A stretch of 64,000 nt of DNA from Thermoplasmatota archaeon (GCA_023381415.1 JAMCUN010000032.1:1-64000), one strand, 5' to 3'; shown: positions 43,972 through 52,288, counted from the first letter of the stretch. Program-made: numbers and translations. Notes: generated by a model from the sequence alone, not told the origin.

Positions 43972-44637
43972 ATGAGTGAAGAAGTAAAGAAAGGAGATCC
44001 AACCGCGCTTGGAATCTTTGCTTATGGATTCGGTCTCATGATACTTTCTCTGTATGCTCTCGGAGTGTACAACTGGGGAGAACATCTGACGCTGATGGCT
44101 CCAGCCCTTGTCTTCAGCGGCTTGTTCCTTCTCGTAGCTGCAAACTGGGAATACAACAACGGCAATACTTTCGGAGCTACCGCATTCGGAACATATTCAG
44201 GGTTCTTCCTGACGTTTGCTGTGCTTTCATTCGCCCTGAAACTTGGGTGGGTGACGGATGTTGAGCACGCACATCTGGTAGGAATGATGGCGCTTGCCTT
44301 TGTATTCATGACTTTCATATACTGGGTGGGCAGTTTCAAGATGACTCTGGTCCACAATCTGATGCTGTTCGTGCTCTTGATAACATTCATACTCTGGGCT
44401 CTTCCACTGCTCAGTATGACTGACGCTTCTACCACCATTCTCGGAAAGATGCCAGGAGCGGTATTTCCAGCTGGAGTTGCAGGAATCATAGACGTTGTGT
44501 TCACAACATACCTGGCAGGTGCAGTCGTCATAAACGATAGGTGGGTAAACGCAGGATCTCGGCCTCCGCTACCCTTATTCCCACTGGGAAAGAAGACGGT
44601 AAAGACCAATCAGCCAGTGACACATCCCGGAAAGTAG
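43972..44637 (+). CDS. YaaH/SatP (GPR1/FUN34) acetate/succinate transporter
   Basis: A membrane protein of 221 residues with six hydrophobic segments. The N-terminal GDPTALGIFAYGFGLMILSL matches the NPxPLGLxxFG signature region of the acetate uptake family, and the end of the first half is GLFLLVAANWEYNNGNTFG. It would bring in acetate or succinate, both possible carbon and electron sources for sulfate reduction. Expression with the dsr operon is suggested by the shared palindrome. Confidence 0.88.
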   Translation: MSEEVKKGDPTALGIFAYGFGLMILSLYALGVYNWGEHLTLMAPALVFSGLFLLVAANWEYNNGNTFGATAFGTYSGFFLTFAVLSFALKLGWVTDVEHAHLVGMMALAFVFMTFIYWVGSFKMTLVHNLMLFVLLITFILWALPLLSMTDASTTILGKMPGAVFPAGVAGIIDVVFTTYLAGAVVINDRWVNAGSRPPLPLFPLGKKTVKTNQPVTHPGK

Positions 44638-44682
44638 GCATAGACCAGGCTCAAAATGCCTGCAGCTATGCCTCTTTTTTTT
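44636..44682 (+). terminator. Hairpin plus T-run after yaaH
   Basis: An 8-bp inverted repeat AGGCATAG / CTATGCCT (44636-44643 and 44666-44673) is followed by eight T at 44675-44682. The T tract itself fits archaeal termination; the hairpin makes it look like a bacterial intrinsic terminator. Confidence 0.6.
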
Positions 44683-44796
44683 AATTCTCAATTTTTTCTC
44701 CCATTCACGTGTGACAGAAGGACGCTGTTTCTGAAGCTTAAACTCCGGATTACTTAAATGCGTTGCATTTGATGGAGCACGCAAATTTATCAGAAG

Positions 44797-45432
44797 TCAC
44801 TTGGCTAGTTTTGATGTGCTCTTATCCATGCCGTATTTGTAGGCTTTTTCATCTTTCCTATCTGATACAAGCTTCCAGAATATTTCGTCATTCAGAAGGA
44901 GGCTGAAGAACCTGGCTTTCTCCTTGGAACTCCCAAAGTTTACATCCTTTCTCAACCTTTGAATCACCGGAAGGCAGAGTGAGTACCTTACTGTCTGCTC
45001 CTTCAGCCTGTCCCTTATGAACCTTGCCAATGATGGCGATCTTCCGTCTGTGGAAACTGAGAGAGTGACCCCCCCGGAACTGAATGTCGCTGGAAAAATG
45101 AACGGACTGTCTGCTTCGTCCACGCTGTTAAAAAGTAACCCTTTCCTAGAACAGTAATCCCGGATTTCCCTGTTCATATTTCTGTCATCTGTTGCTATCA
45201 CTACTATTGAGTCCTTGTTCACAAATCCAGAAAGCTGTTCAGGATCAGTCAGCCTCATTTTGACCTTCCTTATGTCGGCGGATTCAAACTCGCTGTCAAA
45301 CTCTTCTGAAATAACTGTAACTTTCTGAAACTTGGGCTTCATGTTTTCGATTTTCTTTAAAGCAGCGGTGCCTCCTCCAATTACGACTAGATCTCTTGAG
45401 GAGACATTCAGCATGATTGGGATGAATTCCAT
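44797..45432 (-). CDS. Precorrin-2 dehydrogenase / siroheme synthase N-domain (CysG-N/Met8 type)
   Basis: Oxidises precorrin-2 to sirohydrochlorin with NAD, and in some members also inserts iron. NAD loop DLVVIGGGTAALKKIENMK is at the N-terminus, then VVIATDDRNMNREIRDYC and NSVDEADSPFIFPATFSSGGV, both family-typical. At 211 aa it is a normal stand-alone enzyme. Last gene of the dsr operon, overlapping SUMT by 25 bases; it would supply siroheme for DsrAB. Confidence 0.9.
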   Translation of the reverse strand: MEFIPIMLNVSSRDLVVIGGGTAALKKIENMKPKFQKVTVISEEFDSEFESADIRKVKMRLTDPEQLSGFVNKDSIVVIATDDRNMNREIRDYCSRKGLLFNSVDEADSPFIFPATFSSGGVTLSVSTDGRSPSLARFIRDRLKEQTVRYSLCLPVIQRLRKDVNFGSSKEKARFFSLLLNDEIFWKLVSDRKDEKAYKYGMDKSTSKLAK

Positions 45433-46373
45433 TGTTGCATCACCTTTTGCTGATACTCCAATTTCCCTATAACTTCATCCACATCTTTCAAGTCAACCGC
45501 TCCTTCCTGTGCTTTCCACGGAGTAGGGGAGACTATCTTCATGCCGACAATTGCTTCCACAACTTTTCCTATCACAATAATGCCAGGTGCAGATATCTTT
45601 TCTCTTTTTGCAACAGATGCTATGTTGGAGACTGTCCCGCAAATAATTCTCTGCCTCTTCTTTGTTCCGTCCTGAATTATGATTGTCCCCATTTCCGGGT
45701 CCATCCCCGCCTCTATCAAGTCTCTTGTAATTTCATCCAGCATCCCTATCCCCATCAGTATTACAAGAGTCCCCCCGAACCTGGCAATGTAGTTCCAGTC
45801 GTTCACTTCTTCCTTTCCAGAATCCTTCTTTCTGTGCCCAGAAATTATCATCAAGGACGAAGAATAGTCCCTGTGTGTGAGCGGGACGCATGCCGCTGTA
45901 GGTACAGATATAGCAGAGGTAAGACCCGGAACGATCTCAAACTCTATCCCTTCCTTTTTTAGAAATTCAACCTCCTCGCCTCCTCTTCCAAATATGAAGG
46001 GGTCTCCGCACTTCAGTCGGACCACATTCTTCCCTTCATTTGACAGATTCAGCATCAGTCTGTTTATTTCCCCTTGTTTTGAATCCGGCTCAACACCGTG
46101 ATCTGTCCCTACCATAACGGCTTCCCTCCCTTTTGGAATTAATTCAAGGATAGCTCTATCGACCAGTCTGTCGTATAGCACAACGTCAGCCTTCTCCAGA
46201 GTTCTAACAGCTTTAAGGGTCAGCAGTTCCGGGTCTCCAGGCCCGGCACCGACCAGGAACACCTTCCCTCTCTTCTTCTCATCCAAAGTCAGGTTGCATC
46301 CATTCCCTCTGTCCCGTCCTGCCTTCGTCTTTGAAGGGGAGACCGAACTGCTGCTATCAATTATGCGTGACAT
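45408..46373 (-). CDS. cobA: Uroporphyrinogen-III C-methyltransferase (SUMT)
   Basis: Makes precorrin-2 from uroporphyrinogen III with two SAM. Motifs: VFLVGAGPGDPELLTLKA, YDRLVD, RLKCGDPFIFGRGGEE, and VPGLTSAISVPTAACVPLTH. A 30-residue basic N-terminal extension precedes the catalytic domain; no other start is evident. It sits 9 bases after dsrK, tying siroheme supply to sulfite reductase synthesis. Confidence 0.94.
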   Translation of the reverse strand: MSRIIDSSSSVSPSKTKAGRDRGNGCNLTLDEKKRGKVFLVGAGPGDPELLTLKAVRTLEKADVVLYDRLVDRAILELIPKGREAVMVGTDHGVEPDSKQGEINRLMLNLSNEGKNVVRLKCGDPFIFGRGGEEVEFLKKEGIEFEIVPGLTSAISVPTAACVPLTHRDYSSSLMIISGHRKKDSGKEEVNDWNYIARFGGTLVILMGIGMLDEITRDLIEAGMDPEMGTIIIQDGTKKRQRIICGTVSNIASVAKREKISAPGIIVIGKVVEAIVGMKIVSPTPWKAQEGAVDLKDVDEVIGKLEYQQKVMQQWNSSQSC

Positions 46374-46382
46374 TCAATCCTC

Positions 46383-47768
46383 CTACAGCTCCATTGCATA
46401 TCCGACCAGATCCATTAGGCCGTGATTCTGCATCTTGACCTTGTGATAGTCCATGACGTATGGCATCTGCGCTTTGTCTATTGCGCACGGGGAAACCATG
46501 TGCTCCGCTCCAGTCCTCCAGGAGAAATAGACCGCGGGCCAGCCTGACCAGGCCCTGTACTCATTCCATTCCTTTTCGTCTGCGAGAAGTCCGCCACCTG
46601 CGCCGCAACAAAGAGTCTTTTCCCTGTTGTACTTCGCCTCTACAGTCTCCCTCACCACTGCCTTAAGGACGTCCCTCGGTTCGTTTACGAGGTTTCCTCC
46701 CCTGGCAAGGTTGCACGGGTCGTGATAATTGAAAAGATCATCGTTCTTGTTCCTGTCCACGTGAATCTGCTTCCTTTCTATTGCCTTAGCCGTGATCTGA
46801 TGTATGTGCCTTAGCTCGATCCCTCTCTTTGAAAGTTCGTAGCGTACATAATTGTTTGCGGTTCTCCACCCGTGTCCGCACTCCCCCCAGACTACCATTT
46901 TAACTCCTGTCTTTACAGCCTCACTCACAACCATGTCCCCGAAGTCCCTCAGATGCCTTTCACTCGCAAATGTTCCAAAGTTTGCTGCCTCCGTTGTGTT
47001 GGTTGAAATGGTCCATTCCTTCTTGAGGGTCTGAAGGACTTTGGCATAACCTTTCAGTGTGTCGTTGTTGACGAATATATCTGCGGAGGAAGGGATCATC
47101 AGCACATCAGCCTTTGGAAGATTCAAGGGAATTTCTATCTTTTTCCCCGACTCTGAGAGCATCTCATCCTCGACGAATGATACGACGTTCTTGATGAATT
47201 TCTCTTTAAGGCCCATGTTGTTCCCCGTCTTGTATACCTGTGTCATAGTTGCCGTGACGTATTCTGAAATAATCCCCATGTCTGTCAGAATGTTCCTTAT
47301 GTTCCTTGTTATCTCTGCCTGGTCTATACCGGCCGGGCAGAAAACAGAACATCTCCTGCATTCAGTGCATTGATAATAGTACGAGTACAGCTTGTTGAGA
47401 TCCACGTCTTTTGGAGTTGCGTCGTCGCAGATCTTGTAAAGTTTTCTCACCAGATTTGCCCGTCCCACTGGGCTGTTGTTGATGTCCCCGGTGGCTATGA
47501 ACATCTGGCATTTGTCTATGCATTCACCGCACCTGGTGCAGCTTTCCATGAATGTGACAAAAGCCCTGTTCTTTTTCAGATCCTTGAATCTCTCAAGGAA
47601 ATATGCCTCATCTCCTTTTTTATCTACCTTTATTCCTTCTAGCTGCTGGTCCTTTGCCCTCCTTTCAGCGGATGATACTGCCCATTCGATATCTTTCTGT
47701 TTTGACAGCCATTCTTCTGCCTTTCCACTGGGGGACTCGAGGATTATGTCTCTAATCTTTGGTTTCAT
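46383..47768 (-). CDS. dsrK: DsrK, HdrD-like catalytic subunit of DsrMK
   Basis: Cytoplasmic iron-sulfur subunit that reduces the DsrC trisulfide with membrane electrons. Two [4Fe-4S] sites are at cysteines 77/80/83/87 and 134/137/140/144. The non-cubane cluster region for disulfide chemistry has C297 (WGECGHGWR), C352 (HDPCNLARGG) and C387/C388 (LCCGAGGG). The frame opens at 47873, but the ATG at 47768 gives the normal start and overlaps dsrM by 17 bases (461 aa). Confidence 0.93.
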   Translation of the reverse strand: MKPKIRDIILESPSGKAEEWLSKQKDIEWAVSSAERRAKDQQLEGIKVDKKGDEAYFLERFKDLKKNRAFVTFMESCTRCGECIDKCQMFIATGDINNSPVGRANLVRKLYKICDDATPKDVDLNKLYSYYYQCTECRRCSVFCPAGIDQAEITRNIRNILTDMGIISEYVTATMTQVYKTGNNMGLKEKFIKNVVSFVEDEMLSESGKKIEIPLNLPKADVLMIPSSADIFVNNDTLKGYAKVLQTLKKEWTISTNTTEAANFGTFASERHLRDFGDMVVSEAVKTGVKMVVWGECGHGWRTANNYVRYELSKRGIELRHIHQITAKAIERKQIHVDRNKNDDLFNYHDPCNLARGGNLVNEPRDVLKAVVRETVEAKYNREKTLCCGAGGGLLADEKEWNEYRAWSGWPAVYFSWRTGAEHMVSPCAIDKAQMPYVMDYHKVKMQNHGLMDLVGYAMEL

Positions 47769-48510
47769 TTGCCTCACCCGGATGGAAAATGGAATACATG
47801 GTAGGGTTTGTAAGGAAGGAGTAGGGGTGCATGAATTTGCTACAGGGGAAGTATATGAGGAGAGTGCAGACAAGGAAGAAGTGTATTATGAACGGCCATT
47901 GAAAAGGTATGTTAATGGGGGAGAGGGTGAATATGGAATGGATGTATGGGGAGACTTGATTGTATGCAAATAGGGATGGGAGGGCCACCCTCATGTAAAT
48001 TCCGGATATCCCAATTGCAATTATGAGAAGAATCGAAAAGTAATCTGCAGTGCTACTTATCCTCCTGACATACTTGTCTGTGATCCTTCTGAGCAGGAGA
48101 AGGAATCCTGCTGCCACCATGATCACAGCAAGGCTGGTCCCAAGGTACGTCCCTATCATTTCCATTGTCTGCTCACTTATGCCAATAGAGGCAAAGTATG
48201 GCATCAGAACCAAGTCTGCATGAGCTGCTATGACTATCCAGAGTGACCAGTGGAACGTCATAGTGACAGTCCTGAGGTAAGGATCATCCTTCAAGCTTGA
48301 GAATAGAAATATTCTCTTTAGCATGTTTTTGAATGCACTTGCCCTGCTAGTGTTTCCAGGGAAGGTCAGGAGGTATGGGTATCCAAGGTATGTGCCGGAA
48401 GTCCCCTTAGGTAGAAATATCCACCTGGCTATGACTATTATGCTCCCGATTACGAAAATGAGACCCGCTGCGCATGCGTATGACAGTATCAACCAGGAAA
48501 AGAGTGTCAT
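47752..48510 (-). CDS. dsrM: DsrM, membrane cytochrome b-type subunit of DsrMK
   Basis: A NarI/HdrE-like membrane protein with about five hydrophobic segments and histidines in FHWSLWIVIAAHAD and FIIHFFLVCTLLIYFP that could bind heme b. It passes electrons from quinol to DsrK. At 252 aa it is shorter than many bacterial DsrM. It is followed by dsrK; no dsrJ, dsrO or dsrP gene lies in the window. Confidence 0.9.
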   Translation of the reverse strand: MTLFSWLILSYACAAGLIFVIGSIIVIARWIFLPKGTSGTYLGYPYLLTFPGNTSRASAFKNMLKRIFLFSSLKDDPYLRTVTMTFHWSLWIVIAAHADLVLMPYFASIGISEQTMEMIGTYLGTSLAVIMVAAGFLLLLRRITDKYVRRISSTADYFSILLIIAIGISGIYMRVALPSLFAYNQVSPYIHSIFTLSPINIPFQWPFIIHFFLVCTLLIYFPCSKFMHPYSFLTNPTMYSIFHPGEANETKD

Positions 48511-48545
48511 ATAGGACCACTTCTCAAGTTATCCTCGAAAGTAGC

Positions 48546-49604
48546 CTACCTAGTTCCTCCGTCCCTAAGGGTCATCATTCCTCTTACGTCCAGGTATTCC
48601 ATGCTCTGACCGTAGAACGGAAGCCCAGTCTTCTCATAGAAGCTTTCCCACCCTATCCTGTCTACCCAGTCTGCAATCCTTTCGCCTTTCCTAGCATCCT
48701 TCTTCCACGTTTCTATTATCCTTGTTACCACGGCCACAGTTTTCTTGTAATATGGAGGCTCATTTGGGAGATAAGGAACGACCACCCTTCCAAGGGTAGT
48801 TCCTACCCTAGACGGTACCGCCTTACCCCCTATTGAGATCGCATGTCCATCTGTCTTCTCCGGAGTCTCGAATATTATTCCTCCGCACGCTCCTACACAA
48901 AGTCCGCAACCTATGCATAGGTTCGCCCTTATCTCTAGCGTCCTTGATCCGTCAGGTAGTTGCTTCAGCTGAATGGCTCCAACTGGGCACGTATAAGCTG
49001 TACCCTGGAGATCACATTTCGAAACTTCTGGAGTCACTATCGGGATCTCGGTATGAATACCGCTTATGGATATATCCGTCAAGAAGCTGTTTCCACAGGA
49101 ACTGGGACACCCTGAGGATGATATCGTCAGCTTAGCAGGCAGCTCCTCTTTGTTGAAGTACTTTCCAAGGTTGTTTGCAAGGTTCTGAAGTATGGAGGGA
49201 GCATCTGTAGCTGCAAGCGCGCAGTGGAAATACCCGGCGCAGGACGTCATGTTCCAGAGGTGTCCATCCCATCCTCCAATCGGGAACCCGAGGTCCTCCA
49301 TTTCCGTCTTAAGACTTATGGCATCGTTTAGGTCCTTGGTCACGAACTCCATGTTTATTCCTCCGGTAAACCTCATGCTTGCACCTGCGTACTTCCTAGC
49401 TATAGCAGAGATTTTCCTCATTGTCTCAGTGCTGTACCTTCCATTTGGAGTTGAGGCAACTCTGACCGTGTAAATTTTGTTTCCTGATGTATCCAGATGC
49501 TCTATTATCCCCGGCTCGAGAACTTTATGAGTCTTCCATTTTCCGACGGATTCTTTAAGGTAAGGGGGAATAAAGTTCGTGTAAGGTCTTGCTGGTCCCT
49601 CCAT
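48546..49604 (-). CDS. dsrB: Dissimilatory sulfite reductase beta subunit
   Basis: Siroheme [4Fe-4S] subunit of DsrAB. The coupled cluster ligands are C122-x5-C128 (TSCAGYFHC) and C166-x3-C170 (SGCPSSC). A ferredoxin insert has C206 and C230/C233/C236/C240 (CIGCGLCVGAC). Length 352 aa is typical. It is 3 bases after dsrA. Confidence 0.97.
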   Translation of the reverse strand: MEGPARPYTNFIPPYLKESVGKWKTHKVLEPGIIEHLDTSGNKIYTVRVASTPNGRYSTETMRKISAIARKYAGASMRFTGGINMEFVTKDLNDAISLKTEMEDLGFPIGGWDGHLWNMTSCAGYFHCALAATDAPSILQNLANNLGKYFNKEELPAKLTISSSGCPSSCGNSFLTDISISGIHTEIPIVTPEVSKCDLQGTAYTCPVGAIQLKQLPDGSRTLEIRANLCIGCGLCVGACGGIIFETPEKTDGHAISIGGKAVPSRVGTTLGRVVVPYLPNEPPYYKKTVAVVTRIIETWKKDARKGERIADWVDRIGWESFYEKTGLPFYGQSMEYLDVRGMMTLRDGGTR

Positions 49605-49607
49605 TGT

Positions 49608-50795
49608 TCATTCACCTCCAACTGCTTTCTTTATCTCTTCTGGCATTCTTTCCCTCTCCTCTCCATTGACCGAATAGAAGATATTTGTCCTGAGGTCTTT
49701 CGCATTATGTGCCTGAGGTTTTGTTTTCATAAGGTCAAGGAAATTCTTCATTCCTATCCTGAACATCAGGTCGCCCATCCTCTCTTTCCTCGCCGCCTGT
49801 TCCCCGTAGATATCTACCATAGTACCTATCAAGTTCATCGCCTCTTCTATCGAGTTAACTTTGGTAAACAGTTTTCCGGAAAGGGGTCCTTTCTTGCCCC
49901 TTAGCTTTCCGCCTGCATATATCAGGTACTGCTTTTCCCTCCCCTGAGATATCGCGCCTCCGCTATTCCTCACACATATCATGCACTGAGTGCAGTCCTC
50001 CCCCTTTATGGAAATCCCGGAGCCGTGTCTTGATATTGCTCCGGTTGGGCAGCTTCTGATTATGTTGTCCAACTTTTCCGAGTCCATCTTTGAGATGAGG
50101 GATTGATTTACCTCAGGAGCTCCCTTCCAGGAACCGACAATCCCTATGTCAGCCTTCTGCGTCGCCCTGCCACAGTCAATTGGGCAGCCTGAGACCTTAA
50201 CCTTCACCTTGTGCGGGAAAGTGGGGAACTTTGCAAAATCGTTGTATTTGTCATAAAAAGAGTCCCTGAACTCGGCCGTATTCAGGTTGGAGTATTCGCA
50301 TAGTAGGCTTCCTACGCAGGTTGTCACGGCCCTGAATGCGTCACCTGTCGAGCCACACTCGAACCCTCTCTGTCTCAGTTCTGTAATGAAGTCCCTTATC
50401 TTTTCCTTCGGAATACCCGGTATCTCAACGTCCTCTCCTGTGCTGATGCCGTGAATCATTCCCACCCCGTATTTGTCGGCAAGTTCACAGAGGGTATCCA
50501 GCATATCAGATGTGAGGAAGTTGCCTGAAGGTATCAGGACCCTAACAATGTTAGCGTTCTCTCCAATATCTGGTCTGCTTGTGACCCTCATCAGTATCCC
50601 TGTCGGTGCTCCGGGGACAGAAACATACCCGCCGGTTGTGAAGAGATCTCTCTTCAGGGCCAGCGACGCTCCATAGAGGTCAACTGGATAGCGGGTCTTT
50701 TCTGCTTCCCTCACAAAATTTGGCCAGTCTCCTTTTTTGAGTTCGTTCAATATCTTTCTTCCTTGAATAACCTCTTCCGGGACTTCTGACATCAT
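49608..50795 (-). CDS. dsrA: Dissimilatory sulfite reductase alpha subunit
   Basis: Partner of DsrB in sulfite reduction. Ligands C160-x5-C166 (TTCVGSLLC) and C204-x3-C208 (SGCPIDC) bind the siroheme-cluster pair. The ferredoxin insert has C249 (SCPTGAIS) and C268/C271/C274 (DCTQCMIC). The basic start of the C-terminal part (GGKLRGKKGPLSG) and RMGDLMFRIG are family-typical. It overlaps the zinc-ribbon gene by 4 bases (ATGA). Confidence 0.97.
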   Translation of the reverse strand: MMSEVPEEVIQGRKILNELKKGDWPNFVREAEKTRYPVDLYGASLALKRDLFTTGGYVSVPGAPTGILMRVTSRPDIGENANIVRVLIPSGNFLTSDMLDTLCELADKYGVGMIHGISTGEDVEIPGIPKEKIRDFITELRQRGFECGSTGDAFRAVTTCVGSLLCEYSNLNTAEFRDSFYDKYNDFAKFPTFPHKVKVKVSGCPIDCGRATQKADIGIVGSWKGAPEVNQSLISKMDSEKLDNIIRSCPTGAISRHGSGISIKGEDCTQCMICVRNSGGAISQGREKQYLIYAGGKLRGKKGPLSGKLFTKVNSIEEAMNLIGTMVDIYGEQAARKERMGDLMFRIGMKNFLDLMKTKPQAHNAKDLRTNIFYSVNGEERERMPEEIKKAVGGE

Positions 50796-51100
50796 TTACC
50801 ACCTCTGAACTCCTGCAGTGCGTACGACGTTCCTACGGCATACCCCTTTGTTCTAAGGTATCCGATGAATTTCTCCGTTTCTGACTCGTTTGGCTTCACC
50901 CTCAAAATGGGGATTTTCTCATCAGGTTCCTGTATTTTTTCACACTTTGCTATCGTGTTTATGCAGTTTGGGCAGATTTGGTCTCTCGTTAGCAAGTACT
51001 TCATCCTCTTAGATCTAACGGGATCTGTTGCCTCCTCCTCTTTGAATATGTCTATGGAATAGCCGCATATCGGGCATATCAGGTAAATCAAGTTACACAC
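50792..51100 (-). CDS. Zinc-ribbon protein between dsrC and dsrA, unknown
   Basis: A small protein of about 102 residues. It has two cysteine pairs, ICPICGYS and ICPNCIN, that would form a zinc ribbon or rubredoxin-like site, then a C-terminal FIGYLRTKGYAVGTSYALQEF. The open frame extends to 51232, but that part lies within dsrC; the GTG at 51100 or TTG at 51091 are likely starts. I do not recognise it as DsrD, DsrN or any named Dsr protein. Its overlap with both dsrC and dsrA says it belongs to the sulfite reductase system. Confidence 0.75.
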   Translation of the reverse strand: MCNLIYLICPICGYSIDIFKEEEATDPVRSKRMKYLLTRDQICPNCINTIAKCEKIQEPDEKIPILRVKPNESETEKFIGYLRTKGYAVGTSYALQEFRGGK

Positions 51101-51440
51101 ACCCCGTGGGTTTTGGAGCGCCGGCCATCCTGCAAGCACCTTTAGCTGGTCCAGTGGGGAATAAGCTGTATATGGTTTTAAGATCAAAGCCAGTCTCCTT
51201 CGTAAGCATCCTGATTGGCGGACAACTGTCAAAATTCAAGTAATAGTTCCGAAGATAGTTAATGACCTTCCAGTGGTCGTCAGTCAGTTTTGCGACTCCT
51301 TCGTCAGCAGATATCGCATTCACGAATTCGGGGCACCAGTCAGATGGATTTAGGAGAAATCCTTCTTCATCTATTCCTATATCCTTCTCAGCCCCATCCT
51401 TGGTCTTAACGTGAACACGCCTTTCAGTAGCGTCTCCCAT
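51093..51440 (-). CDS. dsrC: DsrC, sulfur-carrier substrate of DsrAB
   Basis: A 115-residue protein carrying both redox cysteines on its C-terminal arm: ACRMAGAPKPTGCV, with cysteines 11 residues apart and one penultimate. This pair marks true DsrC, which forms the trisulfide with DsrAB and is recycled by DsrMK. The ATG at 51440 has an AGGTGATC ribosome site. A GTG at 51449 would suit a leaderless start. First gene of dsrC-dsrA-dsrB-dsrM-dsrK-siroheme operon. Confidence 0.95.
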   Translation of the reverse strand: MGDATERRVHVKTKDGAEKDIGIDEEGFLLNPSDWCPEFVNAISADEGVAKLTDDHWKVINYLRNYYLNFDSCPPIRMLTKETGFDLKTIYSLFPTGPAKGACRMAGAPKPTGCV

Positions 51441-51449
51441 ATAGATCAC

Positions 51450-51798
51450 CTATTTTCTTATCGGCTGACTCATAATGAATTTCGCACCTTATCAGTAAGG
51501 GTAACAACACGTATACGGGGTGTTCGCCAGGTCAGGATGCTAGTGGACTGAATCAAACAAATGAAGATCATCCATTATTGCAACATTAGTGGTGGATTCC
51601 TTTCAAAGTTCTGACCCTTCAAACAACCGGATTAGAAGATTGATATTCTCCGAAAGTTAATTCTGGCAAATAATACATTACCCTAATTCTTAGAGAATAA
51701 GCGACAAGAGTGTGGGAGAAACTTAGGTCTATTCTTTTAGCGTGATGAAATTCAGACAATCTGAGAATGTTTAAATTACCAGCTGACGATTTGCACCT
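51450..51798. other. 349-base divergent region between dsrC and the DsrE-like gene
   Basis: Contains the dsr promoter with its palindrome near 51487 and, at the other end, a TATA-like GTTTAAATT (about 51768-51776) for the DsrE-like gene. The middle 200 bases show no open frame or RNA structure that I can defend. Confidence 0.55.
51470..51500 (-). promoter_or_regulatory. dsr operon promoter: sulfur-regulon palindrome plus BRE/TATA
   Basis: Palindrome CCTTATCAGTAAGG at 51487-51500. Toward dsrC it continues GTGCGAAATTCATTATG, with BRE-like CGAAA and TATA-like TTCATTAT (51471-51483), 30-40 bases before the start codon. Confidence 0.8.
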
Positions 51799-52173
51799 AT
51801 GCCTGTTAACAAGGCCAGGAAGAAAAAGAAGGTCGTTTTCTTCTCGATGATTCCGCCAGGAGATTCAGCAAGACTGGAGACAATGCTCGGATATGCAAAC
51901 GCTGCGGCCCTGATGGATTACGAAGCGATGATCTTTCTGCTCTTAGATGGTGCACTGGTAAGCAAGGCGCAGGTATTCGAGAAGCTCGGACCTAAGGTGA
52001 AGGAGAGAATAAAGGAAGCTATAGAGAACGGTGTTTTGCTCAAGGTCTGTTCTTCTGCCGCTCAGAGTTTCGGAATAGACGAGACAAACATCGTGAAGGG
52101 CTTCCAGATTGAGGGAATTGCATCGTTCTATGTGTACGCCGAAGACGCATCAATTGTGCTTTCTTGGACTTAG
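51799..52173 (+). CDS. DsrE-family protein
   Basis: A 124-residue DsrE/DsrF-fold protein with a basic N-terminal tail (NKARKKKKVVFF). Stretches MLGYANAAALMDYEAMIFLLLDGALV and LLKVCSSAAQSFGI are family-typical; the Cys in VCSSA is at the usual position for persulfide carriage. The TATA-like GTTTAAATT 22-30 bases before the ATG suggests leaderless mRNA. DsrF and DsrH partners are absent, so it is not the oxidative DsrEFH complex. It could carry sulfur to or from DsrC. Confidence 0.82.
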   Translation: MPVNKARKKKKVVFFSMIPPGDSARLETMLGYANAAALMDYEAMIFLLLDGALVSKAQVFEKLGPKVKERIKEAIENGVLLKVCSSAAQSFGIDETNIVKGFQIEGIASFYVYAEDASIVLSWT

Positions 52174-52288
52174 GTAGATAGCCCATACAATAGTTTCTTC
52201 CCTTGGAAGTCCCCTGTTACCACCAAGGAATAGGGGCAACGTTACATTGAATTGAGCACTAAGGTTGTGGTAAATGGCAGCTAGACTG

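Noticed and set aside
43972..44637. 195-codon minus-strand frame opposite yaaH
   Set aside because: Antisense shadow of a confident membrane transporter gene; no ribosome site or family match.
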